Shown: positions 9,652-18,056, counted from the first letter of the stretch. The stretch is 41,312 bases of DNA from Alphaproteobacteria bacterium (GCA_016793165.1 JAEULA010000099.1:1-41312), one strand, 5' to 3'. Translations and numbers: made by a program. The notes: generated from the letters alone by a model not told the origin.

Positions 9652-10721
9652 GCGACGCGCTCGCCGCTGGCCGCGTCGAAGAGATGCAGCTTGCCTGGCG
9701 CCACGCCGAGCCGCAGCGCGACACCGATGGCCGGCTCGTCGCGCCCGCCCATCGACATGCAGATCTCGGTCCCGCCGACATCGGCGTAGATCAGGGTCTC
9801 GCGGCCGAGCGGTTCGGTGAGCGTGACCCGCGCGTCGAGCCCGCCCAGGCCGGCGGCGACGACGAAATCCTCCGGGCGGATGCCGATGCGGAGCCTGCGC
9901 CCTGTCTCCAGCGCCCGGGCCGTGTCTGGCAGGGTGAGCCGCACCCCCGCACCCTCGGCTTCCGGCCGTCCGTCGCGGATCGCGACGATCGCGTCGAGGA
10001 AGTTCATCGCGGGCGAGCCGATGAACTGGGCGACGAAGATGTTCGCCGGGCGGTCGTAGACCTCGAGCGGCGCGCCGACCTGCTCGATCCTGCCGGCATT
10101 CATGACGACGATGCGATCGGCCATCGTCATCGCCTCGGTCTGGTCATGCGTGACGTAGATCGCGGTGTTCGCAAGTCGCTGATGCAGGCGGTTGATCTCG
10201 ACACGCATCTGCACGCGCAGCTTGGCGTCGAGGTTGGACAGCGGTTCGTCGAACAGGAAAACGGCGGGATCGCGGACGATCGCGCGGCCCATCGCGACGC
10301 GCTGGCGCTGGCCGCCGGAGAGTTCGCGCGGATAGCGATGCAGGAGCTCGTCGAGGCCGAGGATCCTCGCCGCATTCCCGACCGCAGCGTCGAGCTCGGC
10401 TGCCGGGCGGCGTGCCAGCTTGAGCGCGAAGCCCATGTTCTCGCGCACCGTCATGTGCGGGTAGAGCGCGTAGCTCTGGAACACCATCGCGACGTCGCGC
10501 TCGTTAGGCTCGAGGTCGGTCACGTCGCGGCCGCCGATGTCGATGCTGCCGGCGCCGACATCCTCGAGCCCGGCGATCATGCGCAGCAGCGTGGATTTGC
10601 CGCAGCCCGACGGTCCGAGGAGCACGCAGAACTCGCCGCTCGCGACGTCGAGGTCGACGCCGCGCACGACCTCGACCTTGCCGAAGCTCTTGCGCACACC
10701 CCTCAGCACGACGGCAGCCAT
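9648..10721 (-). CDS. Sugar ABC transporter ATP-binding protein (UgpC/MsmK type)
   Basis: CUT1-family ATPase, 357 aa. Walker A GPSGCGKS is near residues 36-43, followed by the Q-loop in MVFQSYALYP, the signature LSGGQRQR, Walker B VFLFDEPLSNLDAKLR and the switch in VTHDQTEAM. The C-terminal OB/TOBE region includes IGIRPEDF. The ATG at 10721 has GGAG about nine bases upstream; the upstream ATG at 10778 in the same frame has no such site, so I reject it. It is the first gene of the leftward operon, divergent from the DapA-like gene, and its stop overlaps the SDR start as ATGA. ATPases of this type sometimes serve more than one sugar importer. Confidence 0.95.
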   Translation of the reverse strand: MAAVVLRGVRKSFGKVEVVRGVDLDVASGEFCVLLGPSGCGKSTLLRMIAGLEDVGAGSIDIGGRDVTDLEPNERDVAMVFQSYALYPHMTVRENMGFALKLARRPAAELDAAVGNAARILGLDELLHRYPRELSGGQRQRVAMGRAIVRDPAVFLFDEPLSNLDAKLRVQMRVEINRLHQRLANTAIYVTHDQTEAMTMADRIVVMNAGRIEQVGAPLEVYDRPANIFVAQFIGSPAMNFLDAIVAIRDGRPEAEGAGVRLTLPDTARALETGRRLRIGIRPEDFVVAAGLGGLDARVTLTEPLGRETLIYADVGGTEICMSMGGRDEPAIGVALRLGVAPGKLHLFDAASGERVA

Positions 10722-10798
10722 TTGCGCGCGCTCCTGCCCTCTCTTGTGGGTCGTCGACGCCGTTTCGACGTTGACCATAACTTGGCCATTCGTGCAGA

Positions 10799-10816
10799 TT
10801 TGCTGTCAATAACAAA
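10799..10816. promoter_or_regulatory. Candidate operator dyad
   Basis: TTTGCTGTCAATAACAAA is an imperfect palindrome in which 12 of 18 positions agree with the reverse complement and the outer four bases match exactly (TTTG/CAAA). It overlaps the leftward TTGACA hexamer, a natural place for a repressor of the ABC operon. The length suits a dimeric GntR-type protein, but the site is not a match to a consensus I can name with certainty. Confidence 0.4.
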
Positions 10817-10831
10817 CCATTCTGAACCATT
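10815..10831. repeat. AACCATT direct repeats in the control region
   Basis: AACCATT occurs at 10815-10821 and again at 10825-10831, exactly 10 bases apart, so both copies face the same side of the helix. A related CCATT is at 10786-10790. Short phased direct repeats between divergent operons suggest a regulator binding site. The repeat is brief enough that chance cannot be excluded. Confidence 0.4.
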
Positions 10832-10849
10832 AGTCGTGAGGTCAAGGGG

Positions 10850-11776
10850 ATGAGCGACAGGTCGCGCGATCGTCTGAGCGGTGTCTTCCCGATCGTCTCG
10901 TCGCCGTTCGCCGCCGACGGGACGCCGGATGCCGATGCGCTCGCGCGGGTCGTCGATTTCATCGTCGCGGGCGGCGCGGATGGCGCCGTCTATCCGGCGA
11001 TCGCCAGCGAGTTCGCGACCCTCGCGCCGGAGGAGCGCCGAGCCGGCGTCGAGATCGTGGCGCGTGCGCTCGCCCGGCGTTGCGCCTTCGTCGTCGGCAT
11101 CTCGGACGAGACCCCGGAGCGCTCCGCGGGCCATGCCCGGCAGGCCGCCGCACTCGGCGCCGACGCCGTCATGCTGATGGCCCCGCGCTCCGCCGGGACC
11201 ACTCCGGATTCGGTCTGCGCGTTCTTCGCGACCGCGCTCGGCGGCATCGCATTGCCTGTGATCATGCAGAACGCCCCGCCACCGCTGGGCTCGTCGCTGT
11301 CGATCGAGACGGTGCGCGAGGTCTGCCGGCGCATACCGGCGATCCGCTACGTCAAGGAGGAGGTGGTTCCCTGCGGCCAGCGCATCACCGCCTTGCGCGC
11401 GGGCGTGCCGGATCTCGCCGGGATATTCGGCGGTGCTGGCGGCCGCTTCGTGCTCGACGAACTGGCGCGCGGCGCCGCCGGCTCGATGCCGGCCTGCGAG
11501 ATTCCCGAGCTGCATGTCGCCATCTTCCGCGCCCATCGCGACGGTCGCCTCGATGAGGCGCGACGGGTCTTCGACACGATCCTGCCGCTGCTCAATCTCG
11601 GCAGCGCCTATCGCACGCCGATCACCAAACACATTCTCGTTCGTCGCGGAATCATTGCGGATGCGCGCCATCGTGACACCAATCCGGTGCTCGACGACTT
11701 CGACACCCGCGAGCTCGAGGCCGTTTGGGCCGAGCTCGTGCGCCGCGCCCCGATCCTGCAGGGCACAAGGCGATGA
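10850..11776 (+). CDS. DapA-family lyase/dehydratase (class I aldolase fold)
   Basis: Member of the dihydrodipicolinate synthase / N-acetylneuraminate lyase family, 308 aa. The Schiff-base lysine is K169 in IRYVKEE, and the C-terminal FGGAGGRFVLDELARGAAGSMPA resembles the conserved GGDD-type loop region. Two usual active-site features differ. The tyrosine of the ILYNVP motif is Q140 (VIMQNAP), and the GTTGE loop reads YPAIASEF. It is therefore unlikely to be a true DapA and more likely acts on a 2-keto-3-deoxy sugar acid as an aldolase or dehydratase. GAGG at 10838-10841 lies eight bases before the ATG. It is the first gene of the rightward operon; its stop overlaps the IlvD-type gene as ATGA. 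Confidence 0.87.
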   Translation: MSDRSRDRLSGVFPIVSSPFAADGTPDADALARVVDFIVAGGADGAVYPAIASEFATLAPEERRAGVEIVARALARRCAFVVGISDETPERSAGHARQAAALGADAVMLMAPRSAGTTPDSVCAFFATALGGIALPVIMQNAPPPLGSSLSIETVREVCRRIPAIRYVKEEVVPCGQRITALRAGVPDLAGIFGGAGGRFVLDELARGAAGSMPACEIPELHVAIFRAHRDGRLDEARRVFDTILPLLNLGSAYRTPITKHILVRRGIIADARHRDTNPVLDDFDTRELEAVWAELVRRAPILQGTRR

Positions 11777-13482
11777 GCTCGCTGCGCTCGGCCCGATGGT
11801 TCGAGGCCGCGACGCGGATGGGGCACACCCATCGCCAGCGCATCATGCAGGGCGGCTTCGCTCGGGCCGACTTCGCCGGCAAGCCGGTGGTCGCCATCCT
11901 CTCGACCTGGAGCGATCTCAACCCCTGCCACGGGCATTTCCGCGAACGCGCCGACGACGTGAAGCGCGGTGTCTGGGAGGCCGGCGGTTTCCCGGTCGAG
12001 ATCCCGGTGATGGCGCTGGGCGAGCCCTTCGTGAAGCCGACGGCGATGCTCTATCGCAGCCTGCTCGCGATCCAGACAGAGGAGTCGCTGCGCTGCCATC
12101 CCGTCGACGGCGCCGTGCTGATGGGCGGTTGCGACAAGACCACGCCCGGCCTGATCCTCGGCGCGATCTCCATGAACCTGCCTGCGATCTTCCTGCCCGC
12201 GGGGCCGATGCTCACCGGACGCTGGCGCAACCAGGCACTCGGCAGCGGCACGGACACGGCGAAAGCATTCATGGACTGGAAGGCCGGCGTGCTTCCCGAC
12301 GCGGAGTTCCGCGAGATGGAGGAAGCGGGCGCTCGGTCGCCCGGCCACTGCATGACGATGGGCACCGCCTCGACGATGACCGCGCTTGCCGAGACGATGG
12401 GACTGACCTTGCCCGGCGCGAGCTCGATCCCGGCACCCGACAGCCGTCATCGCCACATGGCCGTCGCCACCGGTCGTCGTGCGGTCGAGATGATCGCCGC
12501 GGATCTGCGACCGCGCGCCGTCCTGAGCGATGCGTCGTTCCACAACGCCATCGTGGCGTTGATGGCGCTCGGCGGTTCGACCAATGCGGTCATTCATCTC
12601 GTCGCGATGGCGCGGCGCCTCGGGCTGGCGCTGCCGCTCGACCGCTTCGACTCGCTGTCGCGCCGGGTTCCCGTGCTCGCGGACCTGCGGCCGTCGGGTC
12701 GCTACCTGATGGAGGATTTCTTCGAGGCCGGAGGCCTGCGCGGCCTGCTCTCGCGCCTCGGCGATCTGCTCGACGGCGGCGCACGCACCGTGAGCGGCCG
12801 CACCCTGGCCGAGGACATCGCCGGTGCCAAGGTGTGGAGCGACGAGGTGATCCGGACCCGAGCCGATCCGATCAAGGCGACGGGCGGACTCGCGATCCTG
12901 CGCGGCAATCTCGCCCCGGACGGTGCGGTGCTGAAGTCCTCGGCGGCGACGCCCGGGCTGCTGCGCCATCGTGGTCGGGCGATCGTTTTCGAAGGCTGGG
13001 CGGACTTCGCGGCGCGAGTCGATAGCGCGGACCTCGATGTCGACGAGACCTGCGTCATGGTCCTGCGCAATTGCGGACCGCGCGGCACGCCCGGCATGCC
13101 CGAGTGGGGGATGATGCAGGTGCCCAAGAAGCTGCTCGATCGCGGCGTGCGCGACATCGTCCGCGTATCGGATGCCCGGATGAGCGGAACCCATTTCGGC
13201 ACCGTCGTGCTGCACGTCGCGCCCGAGGCGGCGCTCGGTGGGCCGCTGGCGTTGGTGCGCGATGGCGACATCATCGAGCTGGACGCGGAAGGTCGCAGTC
13301 TCGATCTCGTCGTGCCCGAGGCCGAGCTCGCTCGCCGCAAGGCGGCATGGCGGCCGCAATCGTCGCGCCACGGCCGCGGCTGGGCCAAGCTCTATGCCGA
13401 TCACGTCGAGCAGGCGGATCGCGGGGCCGATCTCGATGTGCTCGGCCCGACGGGCGAGTCGCCCGAACCCGAGATCAATTGA
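11773..13482 (+). CDS. IlvD/Edd-family Fe-S sugar-acid dehydratase
   Basis: Dehydratase of the dihydroxy-acid / phosphogluconate dehydratase family, 569 aa, close in length to sugar-acid members such as L-arabonate and D-xylonate dehydratases. Three cluster cysteines are visible: C52 (LNPCHGH), C120 (GGCDKTTPG) and C193 (GHCMTMG). The metal-binding lysine follows in DKTTPG, and the catalytic serine is near residue 471 in RMSGTHFG. The start at 11773 overlaps the DapA-like stop as ATGA; an in-frame upstream extension lacks support. It removes water from an aldonic acid to give a 2-keto-3-deoxy acid, which the DapA-like enzyme could then process. Which sugar acid is used is not known. It is unrelated in fold to the enolase-type dehydratase of the opposite operon. 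Confidence 0.92.
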   Translation: MSSLRSARWFEAATRMGHTHRQRIMQGGFARADFAGKPVVAILSTWSDLNPCHGHFRERADDVKRGVWEAGGFPVEIPVMALGEPFVKPTAMLYRSLLAIQTEESLRCHPVDGAVLMGGCDKTTPGLILGAISMNLPAIFLPAGPMLTGRWRNQALGSGTDTAKAFMDWKAGVLPDAEFREMEEAGARSPGHCMTMGTASTMTALAETMGLTLPGASSIPAPDSRHRHMAVATGRRAVEMIAADLRPRAVLSDASFHNAIVALMALGGSTNAVIHLVAMARRLGLALPLDRFDSLSRRVPVLADLRPSGRYLMEDFFEAGGLRGLLSRLGDLLDGGARTVSGRTLAEDIAGAKVWSDEVIRTRADPIKATGGLAILRGNLAPDGAVLKSSAATPGLLRHRGRAIVFEGWADFAARVDSADLDVDETCVMVLRNCGPRGTPGMPEWGMMQVPKKLLDRGVRDIVRVSDARMSGTHFGTVVLHVAPEAALGGPLALVRDGDIIELDAEGRSLDLVVPEAELARRKAAWRPQSSRHGRGWAKLYADHVEQADRGADLDVLGPTGESPEPEIN

Positions 13483-13483
13483 A

Positions 13484-14203
13484 ATGCCGGCGCACGACTC
13501 GAGGCGGCGGCCCGGAGCGATCTCGGGGCCGATCGACGCCGCCGACCGCGTCTATGAAGCCCTGCAAGGGGCGATCCGTGACGGAAGCGTCGGACCGGGG
13601 CGGCGCCTGGCATCCGAGCGGACGCTGGCGACCGATCTTGATGCGCCGCGTGCGGCGGTGCGTCGCGCGCTGCAACGCCTGACCGCCGAAGGCGTGGTGG
13701 TGCGCGGCGTCGGACGGGCAGGAAGCCGTGTCCGGCAACCGACGCCGGCAAGGTTCGGCGCGGAGACGCGCGATGCCGGCCCGCAGGATGTCCTGGAGGC
13801 GCGCTGGGCGTTCGAGCCGGGACTGGTCGCCCTCGTCGTCGCGCGCGCGACCGAGAGCGACTTCGTCGCAATGGAGCGCCAGCTGGACCGGATGGCGCGC
13901 GCCGCGAGCCAGCAGGAATTCCGCGAGGCCGGCTACTTTTTTCATCTGGAAATCACCAAGGCGACGCGCAATCCGCTGCTCGTGCAGATCTTCGAGCTCA
14001 TCATAGCTGCGCGGGCGCGCGCGGGCTGGGGACGCCTTGCCGCTCTCAACGCCAAGCCCGAGCAGCGAGCGGTCCAGATCTCGCGCAATCGCAATGTCGT
14101 CGCGGCCTTGCGTCAGCGCGATGCGGCGCTCGCGACGACGCTTCTGCGCGACCACCTGGCGATCATGCTCGACGAGATCGGACGCGGCGGAGCCGCCGCC
14201 TGA
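13484..14203 (+). CDS. GntR-family transcriptional regulator, FCD (FadR-like) subgroup
   Basis: DNA-binding regulator, 239 aa. The winged helix-turn-helix spans roughly residues 20-85 (VYEALQGAIRDG, LASERTLATDL, RAAVRRALQRL, then a GVGRAGSRV wing). The C-terminal helical FCD effector domain runs from about 100 to 235 (EARWAFEPGLVALV to RDHLAIMLDEI). In FCD domains a metal is often held by an Asp and three His. Here H in FFHLEI and H in RDHL remain, while the Asp position and the usual EH pair look replaced (RNRN), so the metal site may be lost. The gene starts one base after the dehydratase stop and probably controls both divergent operons, autoregulating its own. A sugar acid or keto-deoxy acid is the likely effector (inference). 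Confidence 0.9.
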   Translation: MPAHDSRRRPGAISGPIDAADRVYEALQGAIRDGSVGPGRRLASERTLATDLDAPRAAVRRALQRLTAEGVVVRGVGRAGSRVRQPTPARFGAETRDAGPQDVLEARWAFEPGLVALVVARATESDFVAMERQLDRMARAASQQEFREAGYFFHLEITKATRNPLLVQIFELIIAARARAGWGRLAALNAKPEQRAVQISRNRNVVAALRQRDAALATTLLRDHLAIMLDEIGRGGAAA

Positions 14204-14252
14204 AGAACGTCGTGTCGGTACAGGTCGCGCGTCGCGGCCTCCTGAACGCCGA

Positions 14253-15194
14253 TCAGCCCCAGGGATTTGCGCAGGCGAGCGCGCGGTCGCCGACAGGCTC
14301 TAGGACGGGCTCGACGCGGGCGCAGGCGGGCAGGGCGCGTGGGCAGCGATCGAGGAAACGGCAACCGCTTTCGGCGCGCGGCGGCACCGCGACGGCGGGC
14401 GCAGCCGCTTCCTCGCCGCGCGGAGCGCCGCCGCCGCGTATGCGCGGTACGGCGGCGACGAGGGCGCGGGTGTAGGGATGGCGTGGCGCCGCGAACAACG
14501 CGCCCGCCGGCCCGATCTCGACGATGCGGCCGAGATACATCACCGCGACGCGGTCGGCGATGTGCTCGACCACGGAGAGGTCGTGCGAGATGAACAGCAT
14601 GGACAGGTTTCGTGCGCGGCGGATGTCCGCCAGCAGATTGAGGATCTGGGCGCGCACGGAGACGTCGAGCGCCGAGACCGGCTCGTCGCAGACCAGCAGG
14701 TCGGGGTCGACGGCCAGCGCGCGCGCGATGCCGATGCGCTGGCGCTGTCCGCCGGAGAACTCGTGCGGCAGGCGATCGGCGTGCTCGGGGCGCAACCCGA
14801 CTTGCGCCAGCAGATCGCGCACGCGGCCGTCGACCGCCGCGCGTGGCAGGCCGGCGACGTAGCGCAGGGGATCGCCGATCGCCTGGCCCACGGTCTTGCG
14901 CGGGTTGAGCGAGGCGAAGGGATCCTGGAAGACCATCTGCAGGCGGCGACGCATCGGGCGCAGCGCGCGGTCCGGCATCGCGGTGATGTCGATGCCGTCG
15001 AAGCGGATGCGCCCCGTCGCCGCGGGCGCGAGGCGCATGAGGGCGCGCGCCAGCGAGGACTTGCCGCAGCCGCTCTCCCCGACGATCGCGAAGACCTCGC
15101 CGCGGGCGATCGTCAGATCGACGCCGTCGACGGCGGTCGTCTCGCCGTAGCGCACCGTGAGGCCGGCGACGTCGATGATCGGCGTCTCAGTCAT
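14253..15194 (-). CDS. Opp/Dpp-type ABC importer ATP-binding subunit (DppF-like)
   Basis: Last gene of the minus-strand importer operon, 313 aa. Walker A GESGCGKS is at residues 39-46, with FQDPFASLNPRKT, signature FSGGQRQR, Walker B LLVCDEP and switch ISHD. The C-terminal cysteine motif is complete (SGCRFLDRCPRALPAC, then LAC). The ATG at 15194 is one base after the stop of the preceding ATPase gene; a longer open frame overlaps that gene and is not used. It converges on the GntR regulator gene with a 49-base gap that shows no hairpin terminator. Confidence 0.95.
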   Translation of the reverse strand: MTETPIIDVAGLTVRYGETTAVDGVDLTIARGEVFAIVGESGCGKSSLARALMRLAPAATGRIRFDGIDITAMPDRALRPMRRRLQMVFQDPFASLNPRKTVGQAIGDPLRYVAGLPRAAVDGRVRDLLAQVGLRPEHADRLPHEFSGGQRQRIGIARALAVDPDLLVCDEPVSALDVSVRAQILNLLADIRRARNLSMLFISHDLSVVEHIADRVAVMYLGRIVEIGPAGALFAAPRHPYTRALVAAVPRIRGGGAPRGEEAAAPAVAVPPRAESGCRFLDRCPRALPACARVEPVLEPVGDRALACANPWG

Positions 15195-15195
15195 G

Positions 15196-16185
15196 TCAGG
15201 CCTCGGCGCGCAGGCAGGCGACATGGTGTTCGGCCGCGAGCGAGCGCAATGCCGGTCGCTCGGCGCGACAGGCATCGCTCGCCCGCGGACAACGCTCGGC
15301 GAAGTGGCAGACCGGCTCGGGCTGTGCGACGGCCTTCACCGTTCCCGGGATCTCCGCGATACGGCCGCGATGCGCCCGTCCCAGCTCGAGCGTCGAGGCG
15401 AGAAGCCCCTGCGTGTAGGGATGGCGGGGCCGCTCGAGCAGCCTTGCCGTCGGGCCGGTCTCGGCGACACGCCCGGCATAGAGCACGATCGTGCGCGCCG
15501 CGAATTCGGCGACGACCGCGAGATCGTGCGTGATCAGGAGGACCGCCATCCCGAGCTCGCGTTGCAGCGTGCGCAGCAGCGCCAGGATCTCGGCCTGCAC
15601 CGTCACGTCGAGCGCGGTCGTCGGCTCGTCGGCGATCAGCAGCGCCGGCCGGCAGGCGATCGCCTGCGCGATCATGACGCGCTGGCGCATGCCCCCGGAG
15701 AGCTGGTGCGGATAGGCCGCGAGGAGCGCGTCGGGATCGCTCAGGCGCACGCGCCGCAGCAGCTCGCGCGCCTCCATGCGCGCGGCGCGCCAGCCCAGGC
15801 CGCGATGCAGCACGAGCGGCTCGGCCACCTGCTCGCCGATCGTGAGCACGGGGTTGAGCGCTGTCATCGGCTCCTGGAAGATCATCGCCGCGCGCGCGCC
15901 GCGATAGGCGCGCAGCTTCGCGTCGTCCATCGCCAGCACGTCCTCGCCGTGGAAGCGGATGGCGCCACTCTGGATTTGTGCGCCGGTCGCGGGCAGCAGC
16001 CGCAACGCGGCGAGGGCGGTGACGGTCTTGCCGCTGCCCGACTCGCCGACGATCGCGACCGTCTCGCCCGGCGCGACCGCGAAGGAGACGCGGTCGAGCG
16101 CCTGGACGGCCCTTCCGCCGCTGCGGAAGGCGACCGAGAGATCCTCGACCGCGAGCAGGGGCGTGTCGGCGCGCGACGCGCTCAT
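15196..16185 (-). CDS. Opp/Dpp-type ABC importer ATP-binding subunit (DppD-like)
   Basis: ATPase of 329 aa. Walker A GESGSGKT is at residues 47-54, with FQEPMTALNPVLT, signature LSGGMRQR, Walker B LLIADEPTTALDVT and switch ITHD. The C-terminal extension keeps four cysteines (PVCHFAERCPRASDAC, then VAC). The start overlaps the DppC-like permease stop as ATGA (16182-16185). It works with the 14253-15194 ATPase in the importer of this operon. Confidence 0.95.
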   Translation of the reverse strand: MSASRADTPLLAVEDLSVAFRSGGRAVQALDRVSFAVAPGETVAIVGESGSGKTVTALAALRLLPATGAQIQSGAIRFHGEDVLAMDDAKLRAYRGARAAMIFQEPMTALNPVLTIGEQVAEPLVLHRGLGWRAARMEARELLRRVRLSDPDALLAAYPHQLSGGMRQRVMIAQAIACRPALLIADEPTTALDVTVQAEILALLRTLQRELGMAVLLITHDLAVVAEFAARTIVLYAGRVAETGPTARLLERPRHPYTQGLLASTLELGRAHRGRIAEIPGTVKAVAQPEPVCHFAERCPRASDACRAERPALRSLAAEHHVACLRAEA

Positions 16186-17012
16186 CGGTCGCGCAGCCGC
16201 GGATTGAGCGCGTCGTTGAGCCCGTCGCCGATCAGATTGAGCGCGAGCACTGTCACGACGATGGCGATGCCGGGGATGGCGGCGATGAACCATGCGGTGC
16301 GCAGGGTCTGACGGCCTTCGCCGATCAGCCGGCCCCAGGACGCGATGGTCGGATCCGAAAGGCCGAGGAAGGCGAGCGCCGCCTCGAACAGGATCGCCGC
16401 CGAGACGAGGAACGAGGCGTAGACGATCACCGGCGGCAGCGCATTGGGCAGGATCTCGGCGAAAATGATGCGCCGATCGGTCATGCCTGCCGCGCGGCAG
16501 GCGAGGACGAATTCGCGTTCGCGCAGCGCCAGGAATTCGCCGCGCACCATGCGCGCGACCGAGGTCCAGGAAACGAGGCCGATCGTCAGGACGATGGTCT
16601 CGATCTCCGGCCCGAGCACGGCGACCACGGCGAGGACAACGATCAGATTGGGAACGCTCTGCAGGATCTCGGTCGCGCGCATCAGCGCGTCGTCGATCCA
16701 GCGGCCGAAATACCCGGCGAGCGCGCCGATCGCCACGCCGATGCCGGTCGAGATCAGGGCGGCGACGATGCCGATGCCGATCGCCGTGCGCGCGCCGTGG
16801 ACGATGATCGCGAAGATGTCGCGTCCCAGCGCGTCGGTGCCGAGAGGGAAGCGCGGATCCGTGAAGGGCCAGAGCTCCGGCCGCCCGACGATGCGCAGCG
16901 GCGGCCGCGGCGCCAGCCAGTCAGCCAGCAATGCCGTCGCGAGCAGCGCCAGCAGGACCGCGGCGCCGCCGGCGGCGGCGGGATGCCGAAGGAAGCGGCG
17001 CAGCGTCGCCAT
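16182..17012 (-). CDS. Opp/Dpp-type ABC importer permease (DppC-like)
   Basis: Inner-membrane permease, 276 aa. It has a first helix after ten residues (AAAGGAAVLLALLATALLADW), then the DppC signature PLGTDALGRDIFAIIVHGAR near residues 56-75. The EAA loop is in REFVLACRAAGMTDRRIIFAEI, and the C-terminus NLIGDGLNDALNPRLRDR is typical. The start is three bases after the DppB-like stop. The N-terminal tail is short, unlike the DppC-like protein at 628-1542. Confidence 0.95.
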   Translation of the reverse strand: MATLRRFLRHPAAAGGAAVLLALLATALLADWLAPRPPLRIVGRPELWPFTDPRFPLGTDALGRDIFAIIVHGARTAIGIGIVAALISTGIGVAIGALAGYFGRWIDDALMRATEILQSVPNLIVVLAVVAVLGPEIETIVLTIGLVSWTSVARMVRGEFLALREREFVLACRAAGMTDRRIIFAEILPNALPPVIVYASFLVSAAILFEAALAFLGLSDPTIASWGRLIGEGRQTLRTAWFIAAIPGIAIVVTVLALNLIGDGLNDALNPRLRDR

Positions 17013-17015
17013 GGC

Positions 17016-18056
17016 TCAGCGCACCCGCACGCGCGGGTCGAGCGTCGCGTAGAGCGCGTCGACCAGAAGATTGGTCGCGACGACGACGATCGCGCTCATG
17101 ATCAGCACGCCCATCACGACCTGATGGTTGCGCGCTTCGACGGCCTCGACGAGCAGCGAGCCGAGTCCCGGCCAGCTGAAGATCGCCTCGACGACGACCG
17201 CGCCGGCGAAGACATGACCGAGCTGGATGCCGAGCAGGGTGAGGATCGGCAGCACGGCGTTCCAGAACGCGTGGCGCCAGACGATCCGCCCCTCGGAGGC
17301 GCCCTTGGCGCGGGCGGTGCGGACGTAGTCGAGGTCGAGGACCTGCAGCATCGAGGCGCGCATCACGCGGGCGTAGATCGCCGCGTAGAACAGGCCGAGC
17401 GAGACGGCCGGCAGGGCGAGATGGCGCATGACGTCGAGGGCGTGGGCGATCGCGCCGGCGGCCGGCGCGCCGATCGTCGCCATGCCCGCGATCGGCGTGA
17501 GGCCGAGCTTCACCGAGAAGACGAGCATCAGCATCAGGCTGAGCCAGAAGCTCGGCGTCGCGAAGAACAGCACGGCGATCGCGGAGACGGCGGCATCGGG
17601 GAGCGAGCGCACGCGCCGCGCGGCGAAGACGCCCGCGGCGACCCCGAGCGCCGCGGCCACCATCAGGGCGGACGCCATCAGCAGCAGGCTCGCCGGCAGC
17701 CGCTCGGCGACGATCGCGGCGACGGGGCGGCCGTGGCGGAAGGAGAAGCCGAGATCGATCTGGGCCGCGCCGACGACGTAGTTCAGCAGGCGCTGCGTTG
17801 CCGGGACGTCGAGCCCGTAGAGTCGGCGCAGGCGCGCCATCTCCTCGGGGTTCGAGGCCTGGCCCTCGGCGGCCAGGACGTCGACGAGGTCGCCGGGCGC
17901 GAGGTTGACGAGCGTGAAGCTCAGCACGATCACGGCGAGGATCGTGACGAGGCCCTGCGCGCCCCGGCGCAGGGCCAGTCGCGTCAGACCGCCGGGCGGT
18001 CGCGCGGCGCGGCCTGCGCCAGGACGCGGACGCGTATCAGCCCTGGAGCCAGACAT
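17016..18056 (-). CDS. Opp/Dpp-type ABC importer permease (DppB-like)
   Basis: Inner-membrane permease, 346 aa. About 28 polar, arginine- and proline-rich residues precede the usual start region (LALRRGAQGLVTILAVIVLSF). No alternative ATG or GTG sits nearer the first helix, so the gene begins inside the last 20 bases of the binding-protein gene. The EAA loop DYVRTARAKGASEGRIVWRH is near residue 240, and the tail is TLDPRVRVR. The 20-base overlap with the upstream gene suggests translational coupling. The N-terminal extension is the only odd point. Confidence 0.93.
   Translation of the reverse strand: MSGSRADTRPRPGAGRAARPPGGLTRLALRRGAQGLVTILAVIVLSFTLVNLAPGDLVDVLAAEGQASNPEEMARLRRLYGLDVPATQRLLNYVVGAAQIDLGFSFRHGRPVAAIVAERLPASLLLMASALMVAAALGVAAGVFAARRVRSLPDAAVSAIAVLFFATPSFWLSLMLMLVFSVKLGLTPIAGMATIGAPAAGAIAHALDVMRHLALPAVSLGLFYAAIYARVMRASMLQVLDLDYVRTARAKGASEGRIVWRHAFWNAVLPILTLLGIQLGHVFAGAVVVEAIFSWPGLGSLLVEAVEARNHQVVMGVLIMSAIVVVATNLLVDALYATLDPRVRVR

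Larger units (their letters stand above)
10722..10849. promoter_or_regulatory. Divergent control region of the sugar-acid locus
   Basis: This 128-base gap separates two divergent operons. Its half near the DapA-like gene is clearly richer in A/T than the surroundings. It holds an imperfect dyad (10799-10816), two AACCATT direct repeats one helical turn apart (10815-10831), a third CCATT at 10786-10790 and CCATA at 10775-10779. A perfect leftward TTGACA hexamer is at 10804-10809, but I find no good -10 at 16-18 bases from it, so no start site is assigned. The GntR/FCD regulator encoded at 13484-14203 is the likely binder (inference). Confidence 0.6.

Noticed and set aside
10722..10778. Upstream ATG (10778) as start of the sugar ATPase
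   Set aside because: No ribosome-binding site precedes it, and the added residues do not resemble the family N-terminus. The ATG at 10721 has GGAG at proper spacing.
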